From contig NZ_BAAAPK010000001.1 in assembly GCF_039531105.1 (NCBI RefSeq), positions 682,001 through 746,000 of the forward strand: a DNA stretch of 64,000 nt, given 5' to 3'. The translations under genes and the position numbers were made by a program. Of this stretch, positions 1 through 7,889 are shown piece by piece (the stretch's first letter is position 1; the number at the start of each line of letters is the position of its first letter). This stretch comes from Microbacterium lacus. GTDB lineage: Bacteria; Actinomycetota; Actinomycetes; Actinomycetales; Microbacteriaceae. Under the pieces are notes generated by a model. It made no database searches, was not told where the DNA came from, and saw only the letters and a list, made by a program, of their open reading frames with translations.

Positions 1-26
1 CGTACGGCTCGGAAAGCAGATTGCGG

Positions 27-1085
27 ATGATCGATCAGGTTCTTCTCTCCATCCCCGACGGTCAGGAGGATGTGACCGTCGTGCGGCCCATCGACGGCCT
101 CAGCTACATCGACCCGGACGATCCGGCGATGCCGTCCTACCGCGTGATCGCGAACAACCGCGCGCCCGTCGCGTTGCGCGACATGATGATCATCCCGGTG
201 CGCACCGGCTACGTCGGGGGCGGCGCCCATGTCGCGCCGGACCCGGCGCTCGTGCCTCCCACCGGTGCCGAGGCCGTCCCGGACGTCGAGGTCACGGTGG
301 TGTACCTGCCGGTGAGCGGGGGTGTCGCGCGGTGCCAGGTCTATCGGCCGCGCTCAGCATCGCCCGCAGAGCTGCTTCCGGTTCTGCTCTACGTGCACGG
401 CGGAGGATTCACCGTGGGCAGCTCCGATGACACCGACTACATCACGCGGCGCCTTGCGCGGGACAACGGCATGCTCGTCGTCTCGGCGGACTACCGGCTC
501 GCGCCGGAGTACCCCTTCCCGACGCCGTTGGAGGACGTCTACGACGTGTACCGCTGGCTGCGCGCGGACGCGGCCCGGGTGGGCGGCGACCCGGCGTGGG
601 TCGGGGCGGCGGGCGATTCGGCCGGTTCGAATTTCGCGGCGGCTCTGCCTCTGCGCGCCCGGGCCGATGCGGTGCCGGTGCCGTCCGCGGTCGTGCTGCT
701 GGGAGCGTTCGTCGACTTCGTCGCCGAGAGGTGGCCCTCGTTCCAGGCGATGGCCCCCCGCGGGATCGTGTACGACAGCGCCTTCTTCGGTTTCATCCGG
801 GGCGCTTACGTGCCGACCACGCCGTGGACGGACCCGCTCGTCAGCCCGATCTACGGCGACCTCGCGGACTACCCGCCGACCGTGATCGCTACGGGGACGC
901 ACGACCCGATCGTGGACTCTGCGCGTGCCTTCGCCGACCTGCTGCGGGAGGCGGGCACCCCGGTGGCCGGATACTTCCCCGACGGCATGCCGCACGGCTT
1001 CTACTTCTTCCCGGACGTGCAGGTGCCCGAGGGGGATAGGGCGTTCGATGAGGTCGCGCGCTTCTTGGCCGCCCATCGTCCGTGA
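27..1085 (+). CDS. alpha/beta hydrolase, hormone-sensitive-lipase (HSL) type
   Basis: Cytoplasmic carboxylesterase/lipase of the HSL branch; the substrate cannot be inferred. The oxyanion-hole motif HGGGF, the nucleophile elbow GDSAGS, the acid in GTHDPIVD and the histidine in MPHGF occur in the expected order, so the catalytic triad looks complete. About 350 residues, slightly long for the family because of an N-terminal extension of about 100 residues before the fold begins. No signal peptide. The reading frame is open to the left edge of the window, so the true start may lie upstream; ATG at 27 and TTG at 21 are the visible candidates. A second, more distant HSL-type hydrolase lies at 6886. 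Confidence 0.85.
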   Translation: MIDQVLLSIPDGQEDVTVVRPIDGLSYIDPDDPAMPSYRVIANNRAPVALRDMMIIPVRTGYVGGGAHVAPDPALVPPTGAEAVPDVEVTVVYLPVSGGVARCQVYRPRSASPAELLPVLLYVHGGGFTVGSSDDTDYITRRLARDNGMLVVSADYRLAPEYPFPTPLEDVYDVYRWLRADAARVGGDPAWVGAAGDSAGSNFAAALPLRARADAVPVPSAVVLLGAFVDFVAERWPSFQAMAPRGIVYDSAFFGFIRGAYVPTTPWTDPLVSPIYGDLADYPPTVIATGTHDPIVDSARAFADLLREAGTPVAGYFPDGMPHGFYFFPDVQVPEGDRAFDEVARFLAAHRP

Positions 1086-1193
1086 CGCGGACGAACTCAC
1101 GGCGCGCTCACAGTTTGGCGGGACCAAAAACCCCGGCGGCGCGGTTCTGTTGAAGTGACGCGGCAGCCAGCCGCGTCGACCGAGGAGGAACCC

Positions 1194-1664
1194 ATGTCCC
1201 ACGACTACCGCGCGACGGCCGACGCCCTGAGCCGGCTGACCCCCGCGCAGTACCGCGTCACGCAGGACGACGGCACCGAGCCGCCGTTCCGCAACGAGTA
1301 CTGGAACCACCACGAGCCCGGCATCTACGTCGACGTCGTCTCGGGCCAGCCGCTGTTCTCGTCGACCGACAAGTACGACAGCGGCACGGGCTGGCCGAGC
1401 TTCACCCGCCCGATCGAGCCCGCGGCCGTCACCGAGAAGGTGGACGGAATGCTGTGGATGAAGCGCACCGAGGTGCGCTCGTCGGGCGCCGACAGCCACC
1501 TCGGGCACGTCTTCGACGACGGACCTCGGGATGCCGGGGGCCTGCGCTACTGCATGAACTCCGCCGCGCTGCGCTTCATCCCCGTCGCACAGCTCGAGGA
1601 GCAGGGTTACGGTGACTACCGCAGCCTCTTCGACACGACCACCACACAGGAGAACGCATCATGA
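1194..1664 (+). CDS. msrB: peptide-methionine (R)-S-oxide reductase MsrB, zinc-free single-Cys form
   Basis: Reduces the R epimer of methionine sulfoxide in oxidised proteins, in the cytoplasm. The family core is clear: GTGWPSF, the [10 protein letters not shown] block and the catalytic cysteine in [11 protein letters not shown]. The start at 1194 is preceded by GAGGAGG at 1182; the longer frame from 1155 would bury this site. The protein has a single cysteine. The two CxxC pairs that bind structural zinc in many MsrBs are absent (the first position reads SGQPLFSS), and there is no separate resolving cysteine, so recycling probably depends directly on an external thiol. The stop overlaps the start of msrA by 4 bp (ATGA), so the two genes are translationally coupled. 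Confidence 0.95.
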   Translation: MSHDYRATADALSRLTPAQYRVTQDDGTEPPFRNEYWNHHEPGIYVDVVSGQPLFSSTDKYDSGTGWPSFTRPIEPAAVTEKVDGMLWMKRTEVRSSGADSHLGHVFDDGPRDAGGLRYCMNSAALRFIPVAQLEEQGYGDYRSLFDTTTTQENAS

Positions 1665-2212
1665 CCAGCGGACCGAACGACACCGGCGAGATCACCCGCA
1701 CCCCCGGAACCGAGACCGCCGTCCTCGCGGGCGGTTGCTTCTGGGGCGTGGAGGACCTGATCCGTCGCCAGCCCGGCGTGCTCGACACCCGCGTCGGCTA
1801 CACCGGCGGAGCGAACGACCACGCGACCTACCGCAACCACCCGGGCCACGCCGAGGCCGTCGAGATCGTTTTCGACCCCACGAAGACGACGTACCGCGAC
1901 ATCCTGGCGTTCTTCTTCCAGATCCACGACCCGTCGACGCTGAACCGCCAGGGCAACGACATCGGCACGAGCTACCGGTCGGCGATCTTCCCGCTGGATG
2001 CCGAGCAGGAGCGGATCGCGCGCGACACGATCGCCGACGTCGACGCGTCGGGGCTCTGGCCCCGCAAGGCTGTCACCACGATCGAACCCGCGGGCCCGTT
2101 CTGGGAGGCCGAGCCCGAGCACCAGGATTACCTCGTGCGGATCCCGCACGGCTACACGTGCCACTTCGTGCGGCCCGGATGGGTGCTGCCCAAGCGCGAC
2201 GCGACCGTCTAG
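1661..2212 (+). CDS. msrA: peptide-methionine (S)-S-oxide reductase MsrA
   Basis: Reduces the S epimer of methionine sulfoxide and complements the upstream MsrB, so the pair repairs both stereoisomers. The catalytic motif GGCFWGVED is near the N terminus, followed by the family blocks [14 protein letters not shown] and [12 protein letters not shown]; length (183 residues) is typical. The C terminus ends soon after the core, without an obvious pair of resolving cysteines. An ATGA overlap with msrB and a GGAGA-type ribosome site within the msrB 3' end place both genes in one operon, which is closed by the strong hairpin at 2223-2250. Confidence 0.96.
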   Translation: MTSGPNDTGEITRTPGTETAVLAGGCFWGVEDLIRRQPGVLDTRVGYTGGANDHATYRNHPGHAEAVEIVFDPTKTTYRDILAFFFQIHDPSTLNRQGNDIGTSYRSAIFPLDAEQERIARDTIADVDASGLWPRKAVTTIEPAGPFWEAEPEHQDYLVRIPHGYTCHFVRPGWVLPKRDATV

Positions 2213-2222
2213 GACGAACGCG

Positions 2223-2250
2223 AACGGCCGGGCCCGAGGGCCCGGCCGTT
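2223..2250. terminator. bidirectional terminator hairpin between convergent genes
   Basis: A perfect 13-bp inverted repeat (AACGGCCGGGCCC and its complement) separated by only 2 nt. It starts 10 bp after the msrA stop and ends 11 bp before the stop of the convergent oxidoreductase, so it can terminate both transcripts. There is no long U tract, as is usual in high-GC actinobacteria. Confidence 0.85.
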
Positions 2251-2261
2251 CTGCGTGTCTT

Positions 2262-3422
2262 CTACAGCGTGCGGGCGAACGGGTCGAAGTCGACCGGCAC
2301 CGCCGCGATCGGCTCGACCGTGCTCTCGACCGTCACGAACTCGCCGCGAGCGGCGGAGTCCTGCGCGGCGGCCATCGTGTCCAGCACGTGGTAGCCGAGC
2401 TCGCCGGTCGCGCGATGCGGGCGGCCCGTGCGGATCGCCCGCGCCATGTCGAGCGCGCCGAGTCCTCGGCCGACGACGACACCCTCTTCGGGCACCTCCG
2501 TGAACTCCTGCTCGGCCACGGCGGCGAGCGCGGGGTCGGAGCCCCGGTGGCCGAACGGGCGCGTGATGGCGGTCCGCCCCGTGAACATGTTCGGATCCGG
2601 CAGCACGATCGTCCCCTCCGTGCCCGAGATCTCGAAGAAGCCCTGGCGGCGCAGCGCCGAGTCGAAGCTCAGGAGCGACTGCGACTGGGCGCCGCCCTCG
2701 AACGTCGCGAGCACGTTGATCGTCGAAGGGACCTCGACCGGGAACGTCTGCCCGGCATCCGGCCCCACGAGGATCGTGCGCTCCTCGACCTGCTTGAGCC
2801 CCATCGCGGCGACCGTCGCCACCGGACCGAGGATCGAGATCAGCGTGGTCAGGTAGTACGGGCCCATGTCGAACAGCGGTCCGGCGCCGTTCGCGTACAG
2901 GAAGCCCGGGTTCGGGTGGAACACCTCGGGTCCCTGGTACTGCATGCTCGTCTGCGCGAAGAGCGGTCGGCCGATGTCACCGCGTTCGATCGCCCGCTTG
3001 GCGGACTGGATGCCGGGCCCGAGCACGGTGTCCGGGGCGATCCCGACCCGAAGGCCCGCCGCATCGGCCTGCGCGAGCAGCGCCCGAGCGCTCTCGCGGT
3101 CGATGCCGATGGGCTTCTCGCTCCAGACGTGCTTGCCCGCGGCGATCGCGAGAGAGGAGACCTCGACGTGCGCGGCGGGGATCGTGAGGTTGATCACGAG
3201 CTCGACACCGGGGTGGGCGAGGACGTCCTCCGCGGTTCCGGATGCCGGCACCCCGTGCTTCTGCGCCTGCGCGGCGGCCCGCTCGGCCAGCACATCGCCG
3301 ACGATGAGCACCTCCACGTCGGGGAAGCTGTTCAGGTTCTCCAGATACGTGTCGCTGATGTTGCCGGCACCGATCACGCCGATGCCGACGGGGCCTGATC
3401 CGACGGGCGCGAACGCGGCCAT
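2262..3422 (-). CDS. Gfo/Idh/MocA family oxidoreductase
   Basis: NAD(P)-dependent sugar or polyol dehydrogenase of the Gfo/Idh/MocA family, 386 residues. An N-terminal Rossmann fold starts with GVIGAGNIS (around residue 14), and the family motif EKPIGID is near residue 100. The C-terminal alpha/beta substrate domain is full length. Its ATG overlaps the upstream isomerase's stop by one base (TGATG), so the two are coupled and probably act on the same substrate. Such oxidoreductase/isomerase pairs handle inositols, keto-sugars or 3-keto-glycosides; the sequence alone does not say which. Likely controlled by the divergent TetR protein through the palindrome at 4267-4306. Confidence 0.88.
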   Translation of the reverse strand: MAAFAPVGSGPVGIGVIGAGNISDTYLENLNSFPDVEVLIVGDVLAERAAAQAQKHGVPASGTAEDVLAHPGVELVINLTIPAAHVEVSSLAIAAGKHVWSEKPIGIDRESARALLAQADAAGLRVGIAPDTVLGPGIQSAKRAIERGDIGRPLFAQTSMQYQGPEVFHPNPGFLYANGAGPLFDMGPYYLTTLISILGPVATVAAMGLKQVEERTILVGPDAGQTFPVEVPSTINVLATFEGGAQSQSLLSFDSALRRQGFFEISGTEGTIVLPDPNMFTGRTAITRPFGHRGSDPALAAVAEQEFTEVPEEGVVVGRGLGALDMARAIRTGRPHRATGELGYHVLDTMAAAQDSAARGEFVTVESTVEPIAAVPVDFDPFARTL

Positions 3423-4222
3423 CAGGAGAGTCCTCGAGCCGCGAGGAACTCGTACCCGGTGCGGACGCCCGCCCAGATGTCACCCGGGTAGGCGTCGAAC
3501 TCCACGATGGCGTACTGCGCCGCATGCGCGGCATCGAGCGCGGCGGTCAGCGCGACCGCGCCTTCTCCGGCGGGCACCTGATCGGTCGGCACGGTGCCCA
3601 GCGACGGAAGCGGGTCGAGCGTGCCGTCCTTGACGTGGAGGGCCACGACGCGGTCGCCGAGGCGTTCGACGAGGGCCGCCACGTCGGCGCCGCCGGCCGA
3701 GGCCCAGTACAGGTCGAGCTCGAGGCCGACCGCGGGATCGAGGTGCTCGGCGAAGATCTCCAGCGCGAACCTGCCGTCGATGCGGTTCGTGAACTCCTGG
3801 TTGTGGTTGTGGTACCCCACCGCGATGCCGTACCCGGAGCCGATCTGGGCCGCGGCGTTCAGGGCTTCGGCGGTCTTGCGGATCTCGTCGACGCTCTCCC
3901 AGCGGTCCGGGGCGACGAACGGGTCGAACACGGTCGACATGCCGAGCTTCGTCGCGGCCTGGAAGACCTCGTCGGGTGTCGGGACCGCGATCGTCGGGTC
4001 GAACGGGTTCTCGGTGCCGGACGCGAGCGAGGCGTGGCCGGTCGGGGAGGCGAGTCCGTGTCGGGTGAATGCCTCGGCGAGCTCGTCCGCCCGGGTCACG
4101 AAGCCGAACGCCTCGACGTTGCGGAAGCCGATCTCGCGGAGCGAGGCGAGCGTCGCGTCGGCGTCGGCGGTGAGTTCGTCTCTCACCGTCCACAGCTGGA
4201 CGGAGATTGCGGGGGTGGTCAT
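3422..4222 (-). CDS. sugar phosphate isomerase/epimerase (xylose-isomerase-like TIM barrel)
   Basis: AP-endonuclease-2/xylose-isomerase-like TIM-barrel protein of 266 residues, the IolE/IolI-type architecture. It begins MTTPAISVQLWTVRDEL and carries the metal-site context of this fold: YHNHNQEF near the middle, ELDLYW, then HVKDG and VEFDAYPGD toward the C terminus. I chose the ATG at 4222, preceded by GCAGGA; the frame is open much further upstream, but that would run through the operator and the divergent TetR gene. First gene of a two-gene operon with the Gfo/Idh oxidoreductase (1-bp TGATG overlap). Confidence 0.86.
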   Translation of the reverse strand: MTTPAISVQLWTVRDELTADADATLASLREIGFRNVEAFGFVTRADELAEAFTRHGLASPTGHASLASGTENPFDPTIAVPTPDEVFQAATKLGMSTVFDPFVAPDRWESVDEIRKTAEALNAAAQIGSGYGIAVGYHNHNQEFTNRIDGRFALEIFAEHLDPAVGLELDLYWASAGGADVAALVERLGDRVVALHVKDGTLDPLPSLGTVPTDQVPAGEGAVALTAALDAAHAAQYAIVEFDAYPGDIWAGVRTGYEFLAARGLS

Positions 4223-4266
4223 GGAGCGGTCCTGCTTTCTTGCGGGCGGGCGAGCTTTTGGGAACG

Positions 4267-4306
4267 GTACCACAGAAAACCACCACCTGGAGGTTTTTCT
4301 TGGTAC
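4267..4306. promoter_or_regulatory. imperfect palindromic operator between TetR gene and divergent operon
   Basis: Two 15-nt arms (4267-4281 and 4292-4306) match at 12 of 15 positions when one is reverse complemented, with a 10-nt spacer. The arms have outer GTACCA and inner AAAACC blocks. The element occupies most of the 93-bp divergent intergenic region and ends 9 bp before the TetR start, as expected for an autoregulating TetR repressor that also controls the leftward operon. Confidence 0.65.
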
Positions 4307-4315
4307 GCTTCGGAT

Positions 4316-4945
4316 ATGCCCGCGCCGACGCCCTCCGACGAAGCCGGGACGAGTCGTCGCCCGTACGCGAAGGGCGTCGCGCGGCGGCAGGAGATCCTCG
4401 ACCGGGCGATCGAGGTGTTCGCGGCGAAAGGCGCCGAGGGCACGTCGCTGCGGGCGATCGCCGAGAGGATCGGGGTCTCGCATGCGGCCCTGCTGCACTA
4501 CTTCGGCTCACGCGAGGAGCTCCTCGTCGAGGTGCTGCGGCACTGGGAGGCGCTGCGCGGGGGAGCCCCCCGCGAAGTGGTGGGCGCGATGGTGGCCGCG
4601 GCCGAGCGCAACGTGACCGTTCCCGGATTCGTCGCGCTGTACACGTCCCTCCTCGCCGGCGCGGTCGAGCCCGACAAGGCCTACTCCCGCGAGTTCTTCT
4701 CGGCGCGCTTCGCGCGACTGCGCGGGGAGATCGCACGTCTGATCCGTCTCGGACAGGCAGACGGGACGATCCGCACGGACGTGGACGCCGAGGAGATGGC
4801 CGCCCTCGTGATCGCCGCCTCCGACGGGCTGCAGACGCAGTGGCTCCTCGATCCGGCCGTCGACATCGCCCGGAGCCTGCTGCTGCTGGAGCGCATCCTC
4901 GCCGTCCCGCAGGTCGCTCAGAAGAATTTCGACGAACCCGCGTAA
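4316..4945 (+). CDS. TetR/AcrR family transcriptional regulator
   Basis: 209-residue TetR-type repressor. The helix-turn-helix is at about residues 38-70 (TSLRAIAERIGVSHAALLHYF), followed by a divergent ligand-binding domain with ALVIAASDGLQTQWLLDP, common in sugar-associated TetR proteins. The start at 4316 lies just past a strong palindrome; longer versions of the frame would translate the antisense of the isomerase gene. Divergent from the oxidoreductase/isomerase operon, which is its most likely target along with itself. Confidence 0.88.
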   Translation: MPAPTPSDEAGTSRRPYAKGVARRQEILDRAIEVFAAKGAEGTSLRAIAERIGVSHAALLHYFGSREELLVEVLRHWEALRGGAPREVVGAMVAAAERNVTVPGFVALYTSLLAGAVEPDKAYSREFFSARFARLRGEIARLIRLGQADGTIRTDVDAEEMAALVIAASDGLQTQWLLDPAVDIARSLLLLERILAVPQVAQKNFDEPA

Positions 4946-5137
4946 TGGACGGCGCGGCCCGGCGTCCTGGGTGTGTGAAGTAGAGATCCATGTACTTCGC
5001 GGTGCTGCCCCAACAGTGCCTGGGCCGTCGCTGCTTGGTTTCATCCCCAGAAGTCAGCGTCGGCCCTTAACTGTCTCCGCGGGCTTCGTCGAGCGCTTCG
5101 GCTTTCTTTGCCGGCATCCGCGTGATATGCATTCCTC
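4946..5137. other. intergenic region, no recognised element
   Basis: About 190 bp between the TetR gene and the sigma-factor fusion gene. Less GC-rich than its surroundings. I see no convincing gene, hairpin or consensus promoter here; the promoter of the sigma fusion gene presumably lies within it. Confidence 0.5.
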
Positions 5138-6883
5138 ATGGCAGACGATGTGGGGTCGTCGCATGTTCGCACCGATTTTGGGGAATTGAGCGACGCCGAG
5201 CTCGTGCGCGCCACCCGGGAGGGCTCGCGGCGTGCGTATGCCGCGCTGTACGCGCGGCACTCCTCAGGCGCGCTCAAGTACGCGCGCACCCTCTCCTCGT
5301 CGGATGCCGATGACGTGGTCTCCGAGGCGTTTCTGAAGGTGTACTCCGCCCTTCGCGCGGGGAAGGGCCCCGAGGAGGACTTCCGCTTCTACCTCCGCTC
5401 AGCGGTGCGCAACACGTTCGTCTCCATGGTGCGTGCGCGCCGGACGGTCGATGCCGGTGACGCGATCGAAGAGGTCGTCGGCGATCGCGGCGCCGATGTC
5501 GCCTCGCTCCGCAGCTTCGACGGATCGACCACGGCCAAGGCTTTCCTGTCGCTGCCGGCGCGGTGGCAGGAGGTGCTGTGGTACCTCGAGGTCGAGGGTT
5601 TCAGCCGGGAGCGCACGGCCGAGATCCTGGGCATGAACGCGAATGCCGTCTCCGCACTGTCCTTCCGCGCGCGCGAAGCGCTGCGGACGGCCTGGGTGCA
5701 GCAGCATGTCGGTGCCCCGTCCGACCTCGACCGGGGCTGCGAGGCGATCTCGCCGCTGCTCGGCGCGCACTCGCGGCGGGGTCTCTCGCGACGTGACCGA
5801 CTCCGTGTCGAGCACCACCTGACCGGCTGCGTACACTGCCGCTCGATCGTCGACGAGCTGTCCGAACTGCTGACCCCCGGCCGGCTCGCTCTCGCCCTGC
5901 TGCCCCTCGTGGTCACCGGCGGTGGATTCGCGGCGTGGGCCGCGCGCTTCGGTGTGGGCTCGACCTCGATCGGTCCCGCGGCGCTCGCCTCGGCATCCGC
6001 CGCCGCGCCCTCGACCGCGCTGCTCGCGTCGGTCGGCGGTAGCACGGGTGCGGCGGCCCTGTCGGTCGTGGGCAAGGTCGCCGCGTGCGCCGTGGCGGTC
6101 GCGATGATCGTGCCGCCCGCCCAGATGCTGATCGTCGGGGCGAACGACGCGCCGCTCACCCCTCACTCCTCGAGCACGATCCATCGCGCCGTGTTGAGCG
6201 AAGACGGGTCGGATCAGGTGTCGCCGACGGGCCCGCTCGTCCACGAGTCTCCGCACACGGACCCGGCCGCGCCCGCGGATGCCGACGATCCGGTCGCGGG
6301 CGGACGGTCGGAGTGGGCGGGTACACCCGGTGGTAACCCGGACGGCGGCGGCAACGCGGCAGCCGACGCTGCCGGGGATGCCGGGGGCAATGCGAACGCG
6401 GGTGGGAGCAACCCGAATGCTGGTGGCGGAAACCTGAACGCGGGCGGAAGCAACCCGAATGCGGGTGGCGGAAACCCGAACGCGGGCGGTGGCAACGCCA
6501 ATGCCAATCCCAACGCCGGCGCGACCGGCAACACGAACTCGAAGGGAAACGCGAACGCCAGCGCGAACTCGAGCCGGAATGCGAATGCGAATGCCAACGC
6601 GAACGCGAACGCGAACTCGAGCCCGAATGCGAATGCCAACGGGAACGGCAACGGGAACGGCAACGGGAACGGCAACGGGAATGCCGATGGCAACGCGAAC
6701 GGCAAGGGGCAGCCGAGCGGCAATGCGTCCCCGCAGGCCGGCGACTCCGCCCCGAACGGCGCAGCGGCGTCGAACGGTCAGGGCAGCACCGCGCGCGGCG
6801 CGAACGCGAACAGCGCCACGACTCCCGGGGCGAAGGGCGGCCCGGCGGAAGACGCCGCACCGACGACCCCCACCGGCCCGTAG
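5138..6883 (+). CDS. sigma-70 family sigma factor fused to zinc-finger/membrane anti-sigma-like region and Asn/Gly-rich tail
   Basis: 581-residue fusion. Residues about 18-85 are sigma region 2 (YAALYARHSSGALKYART), and about 130-185 are region 4 with its helix-turn-helix (RTAEILGMNANAVSALSF). Next comes a zinc-finger anti-sigma motif HHLTGCVHCR (about residues 226-235), then two hydrophobic stretches (about 248-272 and 300-335) that could span the membrane. From about residue 385 to the end the protein is almost entirely Asn, Gly, Ala and Ser in NAGGG, NANA and NGNG repeats. The domain order suggests a sigma factor tethered and restrained by its own anti-sigma region, with the tail outside the cell (inference). 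Only 2 bp separate it from the next hydrolase gene. The tail is encoded by short tandem repeats and could vary in length between strains. Confidence 0.85.
   Translation: MADDVGSSHVRTDFGELSDAELVRATREGSRRAYAALYARHSSGALKYARTLSSSDADDVVSEAFLKVYSALRAGKGPEEDFRFYLRSAVRNTFVSMVRARRTVDAGDAIEEVVGDRGADVASLRSFDGSTTAKAFLSLPARWQEVLWYLEVEGFSRERTAEILGMNANAVSALSFRAREALRTAWVQQHVGAPSDLDRGCEAISPLLGAHSRRGLSRRDRLRVEHHLTGCVHCRSIVDELSELLTPGRLALALLPLVVTGGGFAAWAARFGVGSTSIGPAALASASAAAPSTALLASVGGSTGAAALSVVGKVAACAVAVAMIVPPAQMLIVGANDAPLTPHSSSTIHRAVLSEDGSDQVSPTGPLVHESPHTDPAAPADADDPVAGGRSEWAGTPGGNPDGGGNAAADAAGDAGGNANAGGSNPNAGGGNLNAGGSNPNAGGGNPNAGGGNANANPNAGATGNTNSKGNANASANSSRNANANANANANANSSPNANANGNGNGNGNGNGNGNADGNANGKGQPSGNASPQAGDSAPNGAAASNGQGSTARGANANSATTPGAKGGPAEDAAPTTPTGP
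6638..6679 (+). repeat. hexanucleotide tandem repeat (AACGGS)7 within coding sequence
   Basis: Seven contiguous copies of AACGGG/AACGGC encode alternating Asn-Gly. The repeat lies in the tail of the sigma fusion gene, next to longer GCGAAC-type (Asn-Ala) repeats. Because the unit is 6 bp, gain or loss of copies keeps the frame. Confidence 0.95.
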
Positions 6884-6885
6884 TC

Positions 6886-7848
6886 ATGGCTGACGGGGCG
6901 CCTCCGCCGTTCGATCCCGAATTCGACGAGGTGCTGAGCCGACTCGCCGGCACGGTGCCGCCCGCGATCACCCCCGATCTGATCGAGGGTTTCCGCGCGC
7001 TTCCGCCGGATCCCACCGTCGGCGGCCTCGTGGCCGCCCTCGGAGTCACGCACGAGCAGCGCACGGTGCCGGGATTCGAGGGGGCGGCCCTGAACGCATC
7101 GGTCTTCCGCTCGCCCGCGCAGGGTGCACCGGGCCCCGGCATCCTGTATCTGCACGGCGGAGGGATGGTCTTCGGCAACCGGTTCGGCGGCGTCGGCGCC
7201 TATCTGTCCTACATCGCGAGCCACGGTGCCGTCGTGATCACGATCGACTACCGACTCGCACCGGAGCATCCCGACCCGGCGCCGGTCGAGGACTGCTTCG
7301 CGTCGGCGCGCTGGATCGCGCAGCACGCGGACGAGCTCGGCGTCGACCCCGGCCGGATCATCGTCGCCGGGCAGAGTGCCGGAGCGGGACTGGCCGCCGG
7401 TGTCTGCCTGCTGGCCCGCGACCGCGATGAGCCGGCGATCGCCGCGCAGGTGCTCGTGAGCCCGATGCTCGACGACCGCAACGACACCGGGTCGGCCCAG
7501 CAGATCGACGGCCGGGGCGTATGGGACCGCACGAGCAACGCGACCGGGTGGTCCGCCCTCCTCGGCGACCGGCGCGGTGGCGATGCCGTCACGGATGCCG
7601 CCGCCCCGGGCCGCGCGATCGACCTCGGCGGTCTGCCGCCCGCGTTCCTCTCGGTCGGCAGCGCCGAGGTCTTCCGCGACGAGACCGTCGCGTATGCGTC
7701 GCGCATGTGGGCGGGAGGCGGCGACGCCGAGCTGCACGTCTGGCCGGGAGGATTCCACGGGTTCGAGAACTTCGCTCCCCAGGCGGCACTCTCCCGTGCG
7801 GCGGCGGCTGCGCGGGACGGATGGCTCACCCGGTTCCTGAATCGGTGA
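6886..7848 (+). CDS. alpha/beta hydrolase (HSL type)
   Basis: 320-residue esterase/lipase. It has oxyanion motif HGGGMVFG (about residue 90), nucleophile elbow GQSAGAG (about 165), an acidic residue in the SVGSAEVFRDE block and histidine in GGFHGFENF near the C terminus, so the triad is complete. No signal peptide, so probably cytoplasmic. It starts 2 bp after the stop of the sigma fusion gene and is likely co-transcribed with it; whether the two are functionally linked is unknown. Substrate not inferable. Confidence 0.9.
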   Translation: MADGAPPPFDPEFDEVLSRLAGTVPPAITPDLIEGFRALPPDPTVGGLVAALGVTHEQRTVPGFEGAALNASVFRSPAQGAPGPGILYLHGGGMVFGNRFGGVGAYLSYIASHGAVVITIDYRLAPEHPDPAPVEDCFASARWIAQHADELGVDPGRIIVAGQSAGAGLAAGVCLLARDRDEPAIAAQVLVSPMLDDRNDTGSAQQIDGRGVWDRTSNATGWSALLGDRRGGDAVTDAAAPGRAIDLGGLPPAFLSVGSAEVFRDETVAYASRMWAGGGDAELHVWPGGFHGFENFAPQAALSRAAAAARDGWLTRFLNR

Positions 7849-7889
7849 CACGCTCGCCGTAGGCGCGCGGGCGCGACAGACTGTCTGGC

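Noticed and set aside
1117-1133. DevR box before msrB (GGGACCAAAAACCCC)
   Set aside because: Left half fits, but the right half is not the complement and the core differs from the three consistent sites.
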